In this document: one piece after another, positions 9,262-18,280 of the stretch
Numbering within the stretch: position 1 is the first letter of the stretch
Layout of the letters: the number at the start of each line of letters is the position of its first letter
NCBI RefSeq assembly: GCF_016056305.1
Contig: NZ_JAECZC010000105.1
Span: forward strand, 1-50,082
Source: Amazonocrinis nigriterrae CENA67
GTDB lineage: Bacteria; Cyanobacteriota; Cyanobacteriia; Cyanobacteriales; Nostocaceae
Direction of reading: 5' to 3'
DNA length: 50,082 nucleotides
Position numbers and translations under genes: made by a program
Notes under the pieces: generated by a model
Told to the model about the DNA's origin: nothing
Databases searched by the model: none
What the model saw: only the letters and a program-made list of their open reading frames with translations

Positions 9262-10584
9262 TTATTTAAATTTATGAAATTCTCTACCAATAAAATATAT
9301 AGCTTCTGCAATTTGTTCTAATTGTGAATTTAATATTTCATAATTCATCCAGCTACTTAGTTCTTCTGCTACCTTTTCTATGAGATCAAATGCTACAGCA
9401 TTACTTCTGAATTTTTGACTATTTTCTGCAAAGCTGATAATTGCCTGAGCATAAATTTTTGGGTTATGTTGCTCTTGCAAAAGTTGCTGACCCTTTTTCC
9501 CCTTTGCTGCAAAGAGTTCGGGATTGGCAATAAAATTTCTAAAGTGTTGTTGAATATCCTCAATTTCATGCTCTGGACGCACAAATGCAACTGTATTTTC
9601 AGGTTGTTCTGCATACCATCCAACCTGTGTAACTAAACTGGGAAGCGCATGACTCCAAATCCGAAGTTGACTTCCTGAAGCTTCTCCCATCGTTGGATAG
9701 CGCAAATTTACAGCTAGATGAGCATTTGCCAAAGCTGAGTCTAACTCACTTTCTTTGACAAAACCATGCAGTTTTACTAAGTCACTCAGTCCTAACTTCT
9801 GAATTTGATAGCAGATGTAGTTTTTATCCCAAACTTCACCGTAAATGTCTAAACGAAAATGGTCTCTTTCAGGAAAATTAGATAAAGCTTTTAGAAAAGG
9901 TTCCAAACAGCGATTGGGCCCAATATATCCGAAAATTATTAACCTATATGGTGCATTAACTACTTTATTACTTGTTTTTGCTTGCCATTTACTAACATAA
10001 GGTAGAGGTGCATAGCCCACAAGCCAACGATTTTTCTGTTTGAGCGTATGAAAAACCTCTTTTGTATGAGTTACTACTCCTACTGCATTTTCTAAAGCTA
10101 GAAACGTTAAAGGATAGTGTTCAGCCATGTATTCAGTTGTTAAAGCACCATTCCAAAACCTGACACCAGCTTGCTCACCCTCAACACCATAGTATCTTTT
10201 CATGTGTGATATGTAAGATATGTAAGCTTGTTGATTATTTTGTTTTTCTTTATAGATACCAGTAAAAAAGTGTTGGAGCTTAAAATCATGAAGAATAACT
10301 AGCCCAGGACATTGTTGGCTAATCTGCCAGGTTTCGTAATGAAAATTTGTATTATTACCTATGTGATATATATTTAAATCAGCTTCGTTAATTTCTGCCC
10401 AAGGAACATTCACAAAATTATATTGGCAAACTTTGGCATACTTCTCAACCTCTGAATTCCATGTCGACTGATCTGTCCATAGCAATACCTCAGCATAGTG
10501 ACTTAAAGCTGGAATTACACGCATTGTATACTCAGCAATATCTGTTTTGGCTGGTGGTATTGGCGAAAACCAATTAAGTTTCAT
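9262..10584 (-). CDS. Glycosyltransferase, GT4-like
   Basis: 440 residues. The N-terminus MKLNWFSPIPPAKTDIAEYT is the sugar-acceptor side of a GT-B fold, with the PPxxxDIAxY pattern seen in GT4 enzymes. The C-terminal half has IIFGYIGPNRCLEPFL and LVKLHGFVKESELDSALANAHLAVNLRYPTMGEASG. The last segment replaces the usual EGFG run by MGEASG, so it belongs to a divergent GT4 subgroup. Its ATG overlaps the upstream gene's stop by four bases (ATGA), indicating translational coupling. Function: sugar addition in the same glycan pathway. Confidence 0.8.
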   Translation of the reverse strand: MKLNWFSPIPPAKTDIAEYTMRVIPALSHYAEVLLWTDQSTWNSEVEKYAKVCQYNFVNVPWAEINEADLNIYHIGNNTNFHYETWQISQQCPGLVILHDFKLQHFFTGIYKEKQNNQQAYISYISHMKRYYGVEGEQAGVRFWNGALTTEYMAEHYPLTFLALENAVGVVTHTKEVFHTLKQKNRWLVGYAPLPYVSKWQAKTSNKVVNAPYRLIIFGYIGPNRCLEPFLKALSNFPERDHFRLDIYGEVWDKNYICYQIQKLGLSDLVKLHGFVKESELDSALANAHLAVNLRYPTMGEASGSQLRIWSHALPSLVTQVGWYAEQPENTVAFVRPEHEIEDIQQHFRNFIANPELFAAKGKKGQQLLQEQHNPKIYAQAIISFAENSQKFRSNAVAFDLIEKVAEELSSWMNYEILNSQLEQIAEAIYFIGREFHKFK

Positions 10585-11627
10585 GAGAGTAACTTTTGAA
10601 CAACCTTAGACCATGAGATGTTGAGGCTATCATAATAGTCTCGTCCCGCCTTTCCAAGAAATTGTGCCCAAGAACGATTTTCCCATAATTGATCCATCGC
10701 TGCTGCAAGAGATTGAGGAGTAGGCTCACTATATAATCCAGTTTCTTCATGACGGATAAATTCTAAGGAACCTCCTGAGTCTGTACAAGTAATAACAGGT
10801 TTAGATGCTAGCATTGCTTCCAAGGTTACATAGCCGTAGTCTTCATCCAAGGGAGGGTAAATAACTCCTATACTTTTTGCATATCTTCTAATTTTTTCTT
10901 CTTCACTAATTTCGCCTAAAAAAACTATCTTCTTCGTAACTCGTAACTTTTTAGCTAAATTATTTAAATGTTCAGCATAAGCTATTGTATCCGGCTTACC
11001 TGCAAACAAGACCTTTACAGGGTTCTTGGTTTGTGCAATGGCTGTTATTACAAGTTCTTGTCGTTTGAGAGTCGTAAGTCTACTAGGAAAGAAGAAATAA
11101 TCATCTGGTTCTTGACAATAGAAAAGTTCTGAATTTTGAGGAGGATGATAAAGTGGTATTGAATCTACTTGATTAAATTTCTTTAAACGTTTGGAAACAT
11201 TTCCAGCAATAGTATATATAGAGCTATACTCCTTCATAATTTGATTATCAGCATTGATAATCGCTTCACGAATTTGTAATCCATTTGGGAAATATATTAG
11301 ATCGCAATAATTTGTCTGCCACAAATCATAAGCTGTGCGATGTTGATGCAACAGCCACATGACTTTATTAGGGTGTGGAATTAAATATGCAGGAAATTTC
11401 AGACCTATAATTCTATCTACAACTTGACCACAAGCTTCTGATAGATCTAGTAAGCGACAAGCCAACATAGTATCCAAAATTCGTTCTGGGGGATACCATT
11501 TGAAGGGAATTGCAACTATCTCAGCCTCATGACCTTCAGTACGTATAGCTTTGAGCAACCCTTCTGCTAGTATCTCTGCACCTCCTCTAACAAAGGGAAC
11601 TTGAGTCGTAACTATTAATACTCTCAT
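10581..11627 (-). CDS. Glycosyltransferase family 4
   Basis: 348 residues. The N-terminus MRVLIVTTQVPFVRGGAE has the glycine-rich acceptor-side loop of GT4 enzymes. The C-terminal half has FFFPSRLTTLKRQELVI and the nucleotide-binding run GVIYPPLDEDYGYVTLEAMLASKPVI, where DEDYGYVTLE replaces the usual EGFGLPVLE but keeps the acidic pair. It overlaps both neighbours by ATGA (start with the methyltransferase stop at 11624, stop with the next transferase start at 10584), so the three are tightly coupled. Specificity unknown. Confidence 0.88.
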   Translation of the reverse strand: MRVLIVTTQVPFVRGGAEILAEGLLKAIRTEGHEAEIVAIPFKWYPPERILDTMLACRLLDLSEACGQVVDRIIGLKFPAYLIPHPNKVMWLLHQHRTAYDLWQTNYCDLIYFPNGLQIREAIINADNQIMKEYSSIYTIAGNVSKRLKKFNQVDSIPLYHPPQNSELFYCQEPDDYFFFPSRLTTLKRQELVITAIAQTKNPVKVLFAGKPDTIAYAEHLNNLAKKLRVTKKIVFLGEISEEEKIRRYAKSIGVIYPPLDEDYGYVTLEAMLASKPVITCTDSGGSLEFIRHEETGLYSEPTPQSLAAAMDQLWENRSWAQFLGKAGRDYYDSLNISWSKVVQKLLS

Positions 11628-13078
11628 GGCTTAAATCCTACAACTGCATAATCTTGTGGCCCATAAAAGTAATCACTGAAACGCTCAGCCACTTCTGAGC
11701 CAGTCAACCTGGATTCAGCAGTATCATGAAGCTTGATACATGAAACTCTCGATAGACCAAATGATTCAGCCACAAACTTGATCATAGAACTTGGCAGCGG
11801 GTTGCGATGAGTTGGATCGAGATAGAATGTGTTACTACCCACTAATACGTTATCAGGATTTGGTGTTTCAAAAATGATCAATCCACCAGTTTTAAGCACT
11901 CTAGTAGCTTCATTGAATAACTTGAGCAATACCTCAAATGGTAGATGTTCAATGATGTGGAAACCAGTTACTGCACCCAAGCTTGCATCTGGGAGAGATT
12001 GCAAATAGCTAATCACATCCGCTTCTAGAACCTCTAAACCTCTGGCTCTGCATTGCTCTAGCATTACTCTGTTGATGTCCAAACCCCTAGCTGTGTGTCC
12101 TGACTCTCGCAGCAGTTCTAGCCACTCACCCCGCCCACAACCGACATCTAAAATAGGCGAGTCTGGTTTGCCAATATCTGCTTCTTCAATCAAAGGTAAA
12201 TAAACTTTTAACCTATTCAAAATATCTACACGACTACCCCTAAATTGGTCTTCAAAAGCTACATAAAAAGCATCTAATGTATGTTGCTTCTCTTTTGCGA
12301 AGCTGTGTAGTTGGTCTTGAGTGAAAGGTTCTGTTAGACGTTTTTGTGCTTCTTCTAGAAACATTGTGATTAAGCGCTTTTGCTGTATTAAGTCATTTTT
12401 GAGATAACTGTCATTTTTCATGTAACGCTCATCAATTTCTTGGACACGATTATCCGCAGTAACTAAATGCTCATCTACAGCAACTAAATGCTCATCTATA
12501 CCTTGTAATGTACTATTTACATTCCCCAAACGTTTTTGAATATCAGTTAGACAGTTATTAATTGAGGAATCTTTGATATTTATATTCTCATCAATTCCTT
12601 GAATACTTATAGATGTATCATTCAGACGCTGATCTAGTACTTGGAAACGACTATCTACATTACTGAACTGCTCATATATTTGTGTATTCAGATCTGTGAT
12701 TTGTGTATTCAGATCTATGATTTGATTTATCAATTTTTTATTGAGCGCTACCGATTCTTTTAAAGCAGTGATTAAATTGAGATTTACTTCTCTTTGATCT
12801 TTGAATAAAAAATTAAATAATTTAAGAATTAATTTTGATATTTTAGGATTAAAGTTAAGAGGAAAACGATTGACTTTAGACGGCAATTTTGTCCGAATAT
12901 ATGCTCTAGACTCTGCATTTCTCAACAAAGCTTCAATATAATGAATAAATTGTATCATTTTGTCTGGATCAGAATTTTGATGCATATTACGAGAGTTATC
13001 TAGAGATTTAGCAATTTTTTCACGGATTTTGTTTATGATAATATCAGGGTTAATTTCAGGGGTACTTATTTCAATCAT
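11624..13078 (-). CDS. Coiled-coil protein with C-terminal SAM-dependent methyltransferase domain
   Basis: 484 residues from the chosen ATG at 13078 (MIEISTPEINPD). An upstream in-frame ATG at 13153 would add 25 residues and overlap the ABC ATPase gene by 20 bases. The middle region, about residues 90-240, is rich in heptad-like repeats (VDEHLVAVDEHLVTAD and similar) and should form a long coiled coil. From about residue 305 a methyltransferase follows: ILDVGCGRGEWLELL (motif I), ARGLDINRVM, and a GFHIIEHLPF segment. Directly after the exporter genes, it could be a chain-terminating enzyme whose coiled coil measures glycan length, as in WbdD of E. coli O9a, though the domain order is reversed and no kinase domain is seen. 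That role is inference. Confidence 0.82.
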   Translation of the reverse strand: MIEISTPEINPDIIINKIREKIAKSLDNSRNMHQNSDPDKMIQFIHYIEALLRNAESRAYIRTKLPSKVNRFPLNFNPKISKLILKLFNFLFKDQREVNLNLITALKESVALNKKLINQIIDLNTQITDLNTQIYEQFSNVDSRFQVLDQRLNDTSISIQGIDENINIKDSSINNCLTDIQKRLGNVNSTLQGIDEHLVAVDEHLVTADNRVQEIDERYMKNDSYLKNDLIQQKRLITMFLEEAQKRLTEPFTQDQLHSFAKEKQHTLDAFYVAFEDQFRGSRVDILNRLKVYLPLIEEADIGKPDSPILDVGCGRGEWLELLRESGHTARGLDINRVMLEQCRARGLEVLEADVISYLQSLPDASLGAVTGFHIIEHLPFEVLLKLFNEATRVLKTGGLIIFETPNPDNVLVGSNTFYLDPTHRNPLPSSMIKFVAESFGLSRVSCIKLHDTAESRLTGSEVAERFSDYFYGPQDYAVVGFKP

Positions 13079-13133
13079 TATTCGAGTCAGGAAAATATGT
13101 GAATTTTGAAAAAATCTTTTATAAAAAATTATT

Positions 13134-13874
13134 TCATATTGATTTGAGAGCATTTAAGTAGCAATTGACAGTTGCGTCAGCTTTCCCTGCAAAGCGGATG
13201 TTTCCTTTGTCCAACCAAACTACCCACCCACAGGATTGTTTAATCAAATCCAAATCATGAGATACCACTAAAACCGTTGCGCCCTCATCCCAAAATTTAT
13301 TAATTCTTTGCTTACACTTATTTTTAAAATTTTCGTCTCCTACCGATAACACTTCATCCAAAATCAAAATATCAGGTTGTATATCGGTAGCAATAGAAAA
13401 TCCCAATCTTGCTACCATACCAGAAGATAAACCTTTCACAGGTACTAATGCATAATCCTCCAATTCTGCAAATTCTAAAATAGACTTTGCTCTGTGGCGC
13501 ATTTCTGCTCTAGAAAACCCCAATAATACTCCATAAAGTTGGATATTATCCATTACGGAAATTTCCGGATCAAATCCTGCTCCTAGTTCAATCAATGGTG
13601 CAATCTTACCGCGTACCCGTACTGTTCCACTCGTTGGTTGAAGAATCCCAGAAATTATTTTTAATAGTGTTGATTTACCAGATCCATTTGCCCCAATAAT
13701 ACCTATTTTCGCTCCTTGTTCAATTACTAAATCAATTTGATCTAGTACTAATTTTTTTGCAGGTCTGCGATATTTACCTTCCAAAATGGATAGAATAGTC
13801 TTTTTGAGGTCATAAGAAAACTCTTCTTGAGTCCGCCGCCACAACGAAACTTTATCTAGACGAATGACTTCCAT
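13134..13874 (-). CDS. ABC transporter ATPase for polysaccharide export (Wzt/TagH type)
   Basis: 246 residues with all ATPase motifs: Walker A GANGSGKSTLLKI near residue 61, the signature LSSGMVARLGF, Walker B ILILDEVLSVGD and a switch His in VVSHD. The N-terminal part (KVSLWRRTQEEFSYDLKK) is typical of O-antigen/teichoic-acid exporters. It lacks the C-terminal carbohydrate-binding domain of the longer Wzt proteins, so substrate recognition must differ from the E. coli O9a type. Its ATG directly abuts the TAG of the permease gene (no gap), so it is the second gene of the operon. Confidence 0.93.
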   Translation of the reverse strand: MEVIRLDKVSLWRRTQEEFSYDLKKTILSILEGKYRRPAKKLVLDQIDLVIEQGAKIGIIGANGSGKSTLLKIISGILQPTSGTVRVRGKIAPLIELGAGFDPEISVMDNIQLYGVLLGFSRAEMRHRAKSILEFAELEDYALVPVKGLSSGMVARLGFSIATDIQPDILILDEVLSVGDENFKNKCKQRINKFWDEGATVLVVSHDLDLIKQSCGWVVWLDKGNIRFAGKADATVNCYLNALKSI

Positions 13875-14681
13875 CTACAGCAAATCCATGAAATGAGAAC
13901 GCCACGAGTGAAAACAAGTCCATCCTAGGGACAAGATGATAATGCCAGTGAACAAAGCACCCCAAATTAAATTTAAATCCGGTAGCATTCCTGATAATGT
14001 AATCTGACGCAGACTTTCAATAATCGGTGAAAGCGGATTTAATCCCAAAAATGACTTGACCTGTGCTGGGACAATTGCAGCCGGATAAAATATGGGACTG
14101 GTAATCCAAAGCACAAATACGATTAATTCATAAAAGTAAGGCAAGTCTCTAAAAAAGACATACAATGCACTGACTAAAAATCCAATACCTGTGGAAACTA
14201 AGATGAGAGCAAGGCATGGAAATAGTAGCGCTAGAACATTCAATAGACTCTTAGAATTAATAAAAGTCATTACTATTAGTAAAGGCAGCACAGCGATCGC
14301 AAACTGAAATACATTCGCTGCAATCATCGATACCGGAAAAATACTACTCGGCAGTTGAATCTTATTCAGTAGCGATCCGTTTGTGACTACGCTACTTAAA
14401 GCTTGGGAGGTAGAAGCTGAGAAAAAATTGATGACTACCAGCCCTGTAAAGGCTGCCAACATGTAGTTTAGTATGGAATTACCATAGTACGACGCAAAGG
14501 TTGTTCCAAAAATCGCAGTATATAGCCCCGTCATAATCAACGGGTTTAATAGTGACCAATAAACCCCTAAAAACGAACCACGATAGCGCACTTTCAGATT
14601 ACGCGATACCAAGACTTGCAGCAGTTCCCAGTAACGTCGCACTCGCAACCAATTGGAATTATCTTTAAGCGAAAGGGTCAT
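13875..14681 (-). CDS. ABC-2 type polysaccharide export permease (Wzm-like)
   Basis: About 268 residues with six predicted membrane helices. The N-terminal amphipathic stretch LVSRNLKVRYRGSFLGVYWSLLNPL is diagnostic of O-antigen/capsule ABC-2 permeases. It forms the membrane channel with the ATPase encoded immediately downstream and exports a lipid-linked polysaccharide to the periplasm. The ATG at 14681 is preferred; a GTG six codons upstream (14699) is possible. First gene of the minus-strand cluster. Confidence 0.92.
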   Translation of the reverse strand: MTLSLKDNSNWLRVRRYWELLQVLVSRNLKVRYRGSFLGVYWSLLNPLIMTGLYTAIFGTTFASYYGNSILNYMLAAFTGLVVINFFSASTSQALSSVVTNGSLLNKIQLPSSIFPVSMIAANVFQFAIAVLPLLIVMTFINSKSLLNVLALLFPCLALILVSTGIGFLVSALYVFFRDLPYFYELIVFVLWITSPIFYPAAIVPAQVKSFLGLNPLSPIIESLRQITLSGMLPDLNLIWGALFTGIIILSLGWTCFHSWRSHFMDLL

Positions 14682-14699
14682 CCTCAAAAACCACCACAC

Positions 14700-15053
14700 A
14701 GCACAGGCAAGTTATTCGCGCATTCTATACTATTGAAGCAAACTTTGTCGCACTAATTTGCCGCCAAAACATTGTAAATTACTCTTACTTGTAAATTATT
14801 AAGCACATCTTAACCTCTGCACGTCAGTAAAGCAAAATACGGTTGCGCTCAAGTATTCCATTGATCACATTGGCCCTAGCTTGGTTTAGAGAGCAATCAT
14901 CATCTCTTCAAAAGCATCAGGCGAATTTTCATGGCAGGAAAGTAGGATATTGCCTCAGCGCCATAATTTTGCAAACAAACGCTCTGTGAGTGATGGAAGA
15001 TACCCAGTTTCAGCTAAACTGAGATTTGGTTTATATCTAATTGTTAAGTTGGC
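14700..15053. promoter_or_regulatory. Divergent promoter region between glycan cluster and petP
   Basis: No gene fits here. On the minus strand a weak promoter-like pair can be read: GCGACA (about 14747-14752) and TAGAAT (about 14723-14728) with an 18-base spacer, 40-50 bases before the permease start. On the plus strand no convincing promoter for petP was found. The assignment is tentative. Confidence 0.3.
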
Positions 15054-15248
15054 ATGGAAATCGGACAAAAAGTTAAGGTGTTTCGTTTGCGCGATCGCGT
15101 ATCTCCCTCCATCGTGAAAAAATTAGGACAAGAGGGCATCATCCTAGGCTACAAAGTGACGGATGGTCGCGGTATTGGTGTAGTAGTGCAGTTTGATGAT
15201 AATACTTCCACTTGGTTTTTTGAGGATGAAATCAAACCCGTGCAGTAG
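15054..15248 (+). CDS. petP: Cytochrome b6f complex subunit PetP (DUF2862)
   Basis: A 64-residue protein beginning MEIGQKVKVFRLRDRV and ending in a FEDEIKP motif. This is the small SH3-like DUF2862 family, whose Synechocystis member Ssr2998 is the cytochrome b6f-associated PetP, a thylakoid stromal-side subunit affecting electron flow. No membrane segment is present, consistent with a peripheral subunit. The short length and absence of other domains match the family. It precedes the Get3-like gene by 83 bases and may be co-transcribed. Confidence 0.88.
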   Translation: MEIGQKVKVFRLRDRVSPSIVKKLGQEGIILGYKVTDGRGIGVVVQFDDNTSTWFFEDEIKPVQ

Positions 15249-15331
15249 AGATAACTCCAGGTGGAAGCTAAGAGCATTTGCCTGGTGCTAAGTTGAAGTT
15301 GAACAGACAGGTGGTAATTGGAAATCAAGTA

Positions 15332-16432
15332 ATGTCCCTGATATTGACATTTTTGGGCAAAGGCAGCATCAATCGTACCAAAATTGCGATCGCTGCCGCT
15401 AAGCTACTAGCAAGCCAAGGCAAGCGCGTACTTCTAGCAGGACTGGCAGAACCAGCGTTACCCATCCTGCTAAACCAAACCCTTGCTCCTGACCCCCAGG
15501 AAATTGCTCCTAATTTAGAAGTTGTACAATTCCAAGCTTCTGTACTGTTAGAACGCAACTGGGAGGAAGTCAAAAAACTTGAGGCACAATACCTCCGCAC
15601 ACCGATTTTTAAAGAGGTTTACGGACAAGAACTGGTAGTATTACCAGGGATGGACAACGCCCTTGCCCTCAATGCTATCCGTGAATATGATGCCACTGGC
15701 AAATATGACGCGATCGTCTATGATGGCACGGGTGATGCCTCCAGTCTGCGGATGTTAGGGCTACCAGAGTCTCTTAGTTGGTATGTACGGCGATTTCGGC
15801 AATTGTTTGCTAACTCTGATTTGGGCAAGGGTATTAATGAATCACCCTTGATTCAACCACTAATTAGCAGCTTTTTCAACGTCAACTGGACAGCGGATAA
15901 CTTTGCTCAGCCGACTAATCAAGTCAACAATTTCTTAGACAAGGGTAAAGCTGCTCTTGCTGACCCCAAACGCATCGCTGCCTTCTTGGTAAGTACACCA
16001 GACCCAATTGATGTAGCGAGTAGCCGTTATTTGTGGGGCAGTGCCCAGCAAATTGGTTTAACTGTTGGTGGTGCAATTATTGTGTCTTCTGAAACAAACG
16101 TTAACCTGTCAGAGGAATTTGCACCTCTGAAGCTTAGTGTTGTTCCCGATTCGCCAACAGGTGACTGGCAACCGCTGATAGACGCTTTACCCAACTTTGT
16201 AGAGCAAGCAGTACAGGCTCCCAAACCAATCGAAATCGACATCCACAACCGTCAGGTACGCCTATTCTTACCCGGTTTTGACAAAAAGCAAGTCAAACTC
16301 ACCCAGTACGGGCCAGAAGTCACCGTTGAAGCAGGAGACCAGCGACGGAATATTTCCCTACCCCCAGCGCTGAGTGGCAAACCAGTTGCTGGAGCGAAGT
16401 TTCAAAATAATTATTTGATAATTTCGTTTTAA
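15332..16432 (+). CDS. Get3/ArsA-like ATPase homologue with degenerate P-loop and C-terminal Hsp20-like domain
   Basis: 366 residues from the ATG at 15332 (MSLILTFLGKG); a longer reading from a TTG at 15278 lacks support. The fold is that of the ArsA/Get3 family: N-terminal P-loop strand, VVYDGTGDASSLRMLGLPE in place of the usual switch II FDTAPTGHTLRLL, and a C-terminal ~65-residue alpha-crystallin-like domain (IDIHNRQVRLFLPGF to the end) found in cyanobacterial and plastid relatives. The deviant Walker A reads GKGSINRTK where the family has GKGGVGKTT, so the P-loop lysine is Arg and the last Thr is Lys. It may not hydrolyse ATP normally. Family function is client or tail-anchored protein targeting; function here is uncertain. 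Confidence 0.85.
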   Translation: MSLILTFLGKGSINRTKIAIAAAKLLASQGKRVLLAGLAEPALPILLNQTLAPDPQEIAPNLEVVQFQASVLLERNWEEVKKLEAQYLRTPIFKEVYGQELVVLPGMDNALALNAIREYDATGKYDAIVYDGTGDASSLRMLGLPESLSWYVRRFRQLFANSDLGKGINESPLIQPLISSFFNVNWTADNFAQPTNQVNNFLDKGKAALADPKRIAAFLVSTPDPIDVASSRYLWGSAQQIGLTVGGAIIVSSETNVNLSEEFAPLKLSVVPDSPTGDWQPLIDALPNFVEQAVQAPKPIEIDIHNRQVRLFLPGFDKKQVKLTQYGPEVTVEAGDQRRNISLPPALSGKPVAGAKFQNNYLIISF

Positions 16433-16555
16433 TTTAGTAAGGAGTGAGGAATCAAGTTAGGAGTTAACAGTTAAAAGTGAGGAATAAAAACAACAATTCA
16501 TAACTCCTAACTCCTAACTCCGCGCCTCCTAACTCCTAACTTATTAACCAGTCTT
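16433..16555. repeat. CTCCTAA tandem repeats before chlG
   Basis: Both orientations occur: TTAGGAG-type copies near 16457 and CTCCTAA copies at about 16503-16540. The array ends 15 bases before the chlG ATG, so the ribosome-binding region is repeat-derived. The opposite orientations could pair in RNA. Confidence 0.8.
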
Positions 16556-17602
16556 ATGTCCGAATCAACTCCCATTACCCCAAATACCAATCCAGGCAAG
16601 GCACCAGACTCAGTAGCCAATAATTCTAACGAAGAAATCACAGCAGTTGGCGATCGCAGTGCCAAAACTAGGCAACTATTAGGCATGAAAGGTGCAGCAC
16701 CAGGGGAAACTTCAATTTGGAAAATCCGGTTGCAACTGATGAAGCCCATCACCTGGATTCCCCTGATCTGGGGAGTAGTCTGTGGTGCAGCTTCTTCTGG
16801 CAACTATACCTGGACGCTAGAAAATGTTTTAAAAGCAGCAGCTTGTATGTTGCTGTCTGGCCCTTTGCTAGCAGGTTACACCCAAACCCTCAACGATTTC
16901 TACGATCGCGAAATCGATGCCATTAATGAACCCTACCGCCCCATCCCCTCTGGTGCAATTTCTGTACCCCAGGTAATTACGCAGATTAGTGTATTATTCT
17001 TATGTGGTATTGCTTTGGCTTTCGTTCTGGATATCTGGGCAGGTCATGACTTCCCCAACGTCACAGTCTTGGCTTTATTTGGTTCTTTCATCGCCTATAT
17101 CTACTCTGCACCTCCTTTAAAGCTGAAGCAAAACGGTTGGCTGGGCAACTATGCTCTAGGTGCTAGTTATATCGCCTTACCTTGGTGGGCGGGTCATGCT
17201 TTGTTTGGCGAACTCAATTGGAAAATTATTGTTCTCACCCTAATTTACAGTTTGGCGGGATTGGGCATTGCCATTGTCAATGACTTTAAGAGCGTAGAAG
17301 GCGATCGCCAGCTAGGGTTACAATCGTTACCTGTAATGTTTGGTGTCACCACGGCAGCATGGATTTGTGTGCTGATGATTGATTTATTTCAAGGATTTAT
17401 TGCCGCTTATCTCGTCACCATCCACGAAAATTTCTACGCCGCAATTTTGGTACTGTTAATCATCCCCCAAATCACCTTCCAGGATATGTATTTTCTGCGT
17501 GACCCCTTGAAAAATGATGTTAAATATCAAGCCAGTGCCCAGCCTTTCCTCGTCCTGGGAATGCTGGTTGCTGGTTTAGCACTAGGTCATGCTGGGATTT
17601 AA
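16556..17602 (+). CDS. chlG: Chlorophyll synthase (chlorophyllide a prenyltransferase)
   Basis: UbiA-family membrane enzyme that attaches a phytyl or geranylgeranyl chain to chlorophyllide a, the last step of chlorophyll a synthesis, in the thylakoid membrane. 348 residues. The hallmark prenyl-diphosphate binding motif NDFYDREIDAINEPYRPIPSG lies near residue 120 and the second acidic motif IVNDFKSVEGDRQLG near residue 240. About eight membrane helices follow a polar N-terminal extension of ~60 residues. The ATG at 16556 is preceded by a repeat array rather than a clear Shine-Dalgarno sequence. Confidence 0.95.
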   Translation: MSESTPITPNTNPGKAPDSVANNSNEEITAVGDRSAKTRQLLGMKGAAPGETSIWKIRLQLMKPITWIPLIWGVVCGAASSGNYTWTLENVLKAAACMLLSGPLLAGYTQTLNDFYDREIDAINEPYRPIPSGAISVPQVITQISVLFLCGIALAFVLDIWAGHDFPNVTVLALFGSFIAYIYSAPPLKLKQNGWLGNYALGASYIALPWWAGHALFGELNWKIIVLTLIYSLAGLGIAIVNDFKSVEGDRQLGLQSLPVMFGVTTAAWICVLMIDLFQGFIAAYLVTIHENFYAAILVLLIIPQITFQDMYFLRDPLKNDVKYQASAQPFLVLGMLVAGLALGHAGI

Positions 17603-17829
17603 AAAAGCCTTTTACTCCCCTCTCCTTGTAGGAGAGGGGTTGGGGGAGAGGTCGAAACAATATTTATCAAGCTCACGTTAGTAAAGATTTTTCATCGCAA
17701 ATCTCAAATCTCAAATCCCAAATTAGTATTACTCAGCACTACTAAATTTATACTTCTGTAGTCAGAAGTTATCAATGAGGAGTTAAGAGGTAATATACTT
17801 CTAACTCTTAATTTTTATCAGGACTTGCC
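17603..17829. repeat. Hairpin repeat (CCCCTCTCC/GGAGAGGGG) downstream of chlG
   Basis: A perfect 9-base inverted repeat, CCCCTCTCC (17617-17625) and GGAGAGGGG (17631-17639) with a 5-base loop, sits 14 bases after the chlG stop. The same type of element recurs at 38205-38227 and, in coding form, inside the ATPase gene at about 29034-29100. It may act as a transcription end, but has no T-run. Confidence 0.7.
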
Positions 17830-18117
17830 GTGTTGGAACTGATATCTTTTCTCATTCATGGAATTCAACCTTTCTTAGTCCCTATTTGCTTTGTTGGTGC
17901 TTGGGTTGTAACTATTCTCTGCGTTTGGAGTCTATGGGTGGCAGCACGAGATAGCGTAAGCGCTGCCAAGCAAATGCATCAAATTCCTTGCACAGGCTGC
18001 CAATTTTTTACATCAGACTACCGTCTAAAATGCACTGTACACCCCTCTATTGCCAACACAGAAGCAGCAATCAATTGTTTAGATTTTCAAGCGAAAACGA
18101 ATCCCTATTTGTATTAG
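17830..18117 (+). CDS. Small conserved-looking membrane protein, unknown function
   Basis: 95 residues from GTG at 17830. One long hydrophobic helix spans about residues 5-38 and is followed by a soluble tail with a CTGC pair and two further cysteines, which could bind a metal or form disulfides. I do not recognise a family. The sequence encoding residues 41-46 contains the palindromic AGCGTAAGCGCT motif that is common in Nostocales repeats, so part of the tail may derive from an inserted repeat. It lies between chlG and the radical SAM gene and has its own spacer on both sides. Confidence 0.6.
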   Translation: MLELISFLIHGIQPFLVPICFVGAWVVTILCVWSLWVAARDSVSAAKQMHQIPCTGCQFFTSDYRLKCTVHPSIANTEAAINCLDFQAKTNPYLY

Positions 18118-18280
18118 GGAGCTTTCAGAGCAGGGGAGCGGGGGAGATGGGGGGATAGGGGGACAAGGAGAATCACAACTGCCACTGACCACTGACAACT
18201 AACCACTGACAACTGACAACTGACAAATATTAATTTCCGCTAGAGTGGGATAACAATCAAAGTGTGAGGATTAATACTTA
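18118..18280. repeat. Short tandem repeats before the radical SAM gene
   Basis: GGGGGAGAT/GGGGGGAT-like runs (about 18133-18165) and CACTGACAACTGACAA-type repeats (about 18181-18226). No gene. Confidence 0.75.

Noticed and set aside
17603-17660. Rho-independent terminator after chlG
   Set aside because: The stem is strong but no T-run follows, and the same hairpin occurs elsewhere, including inside a gene; it is recorded as a repeat instead.
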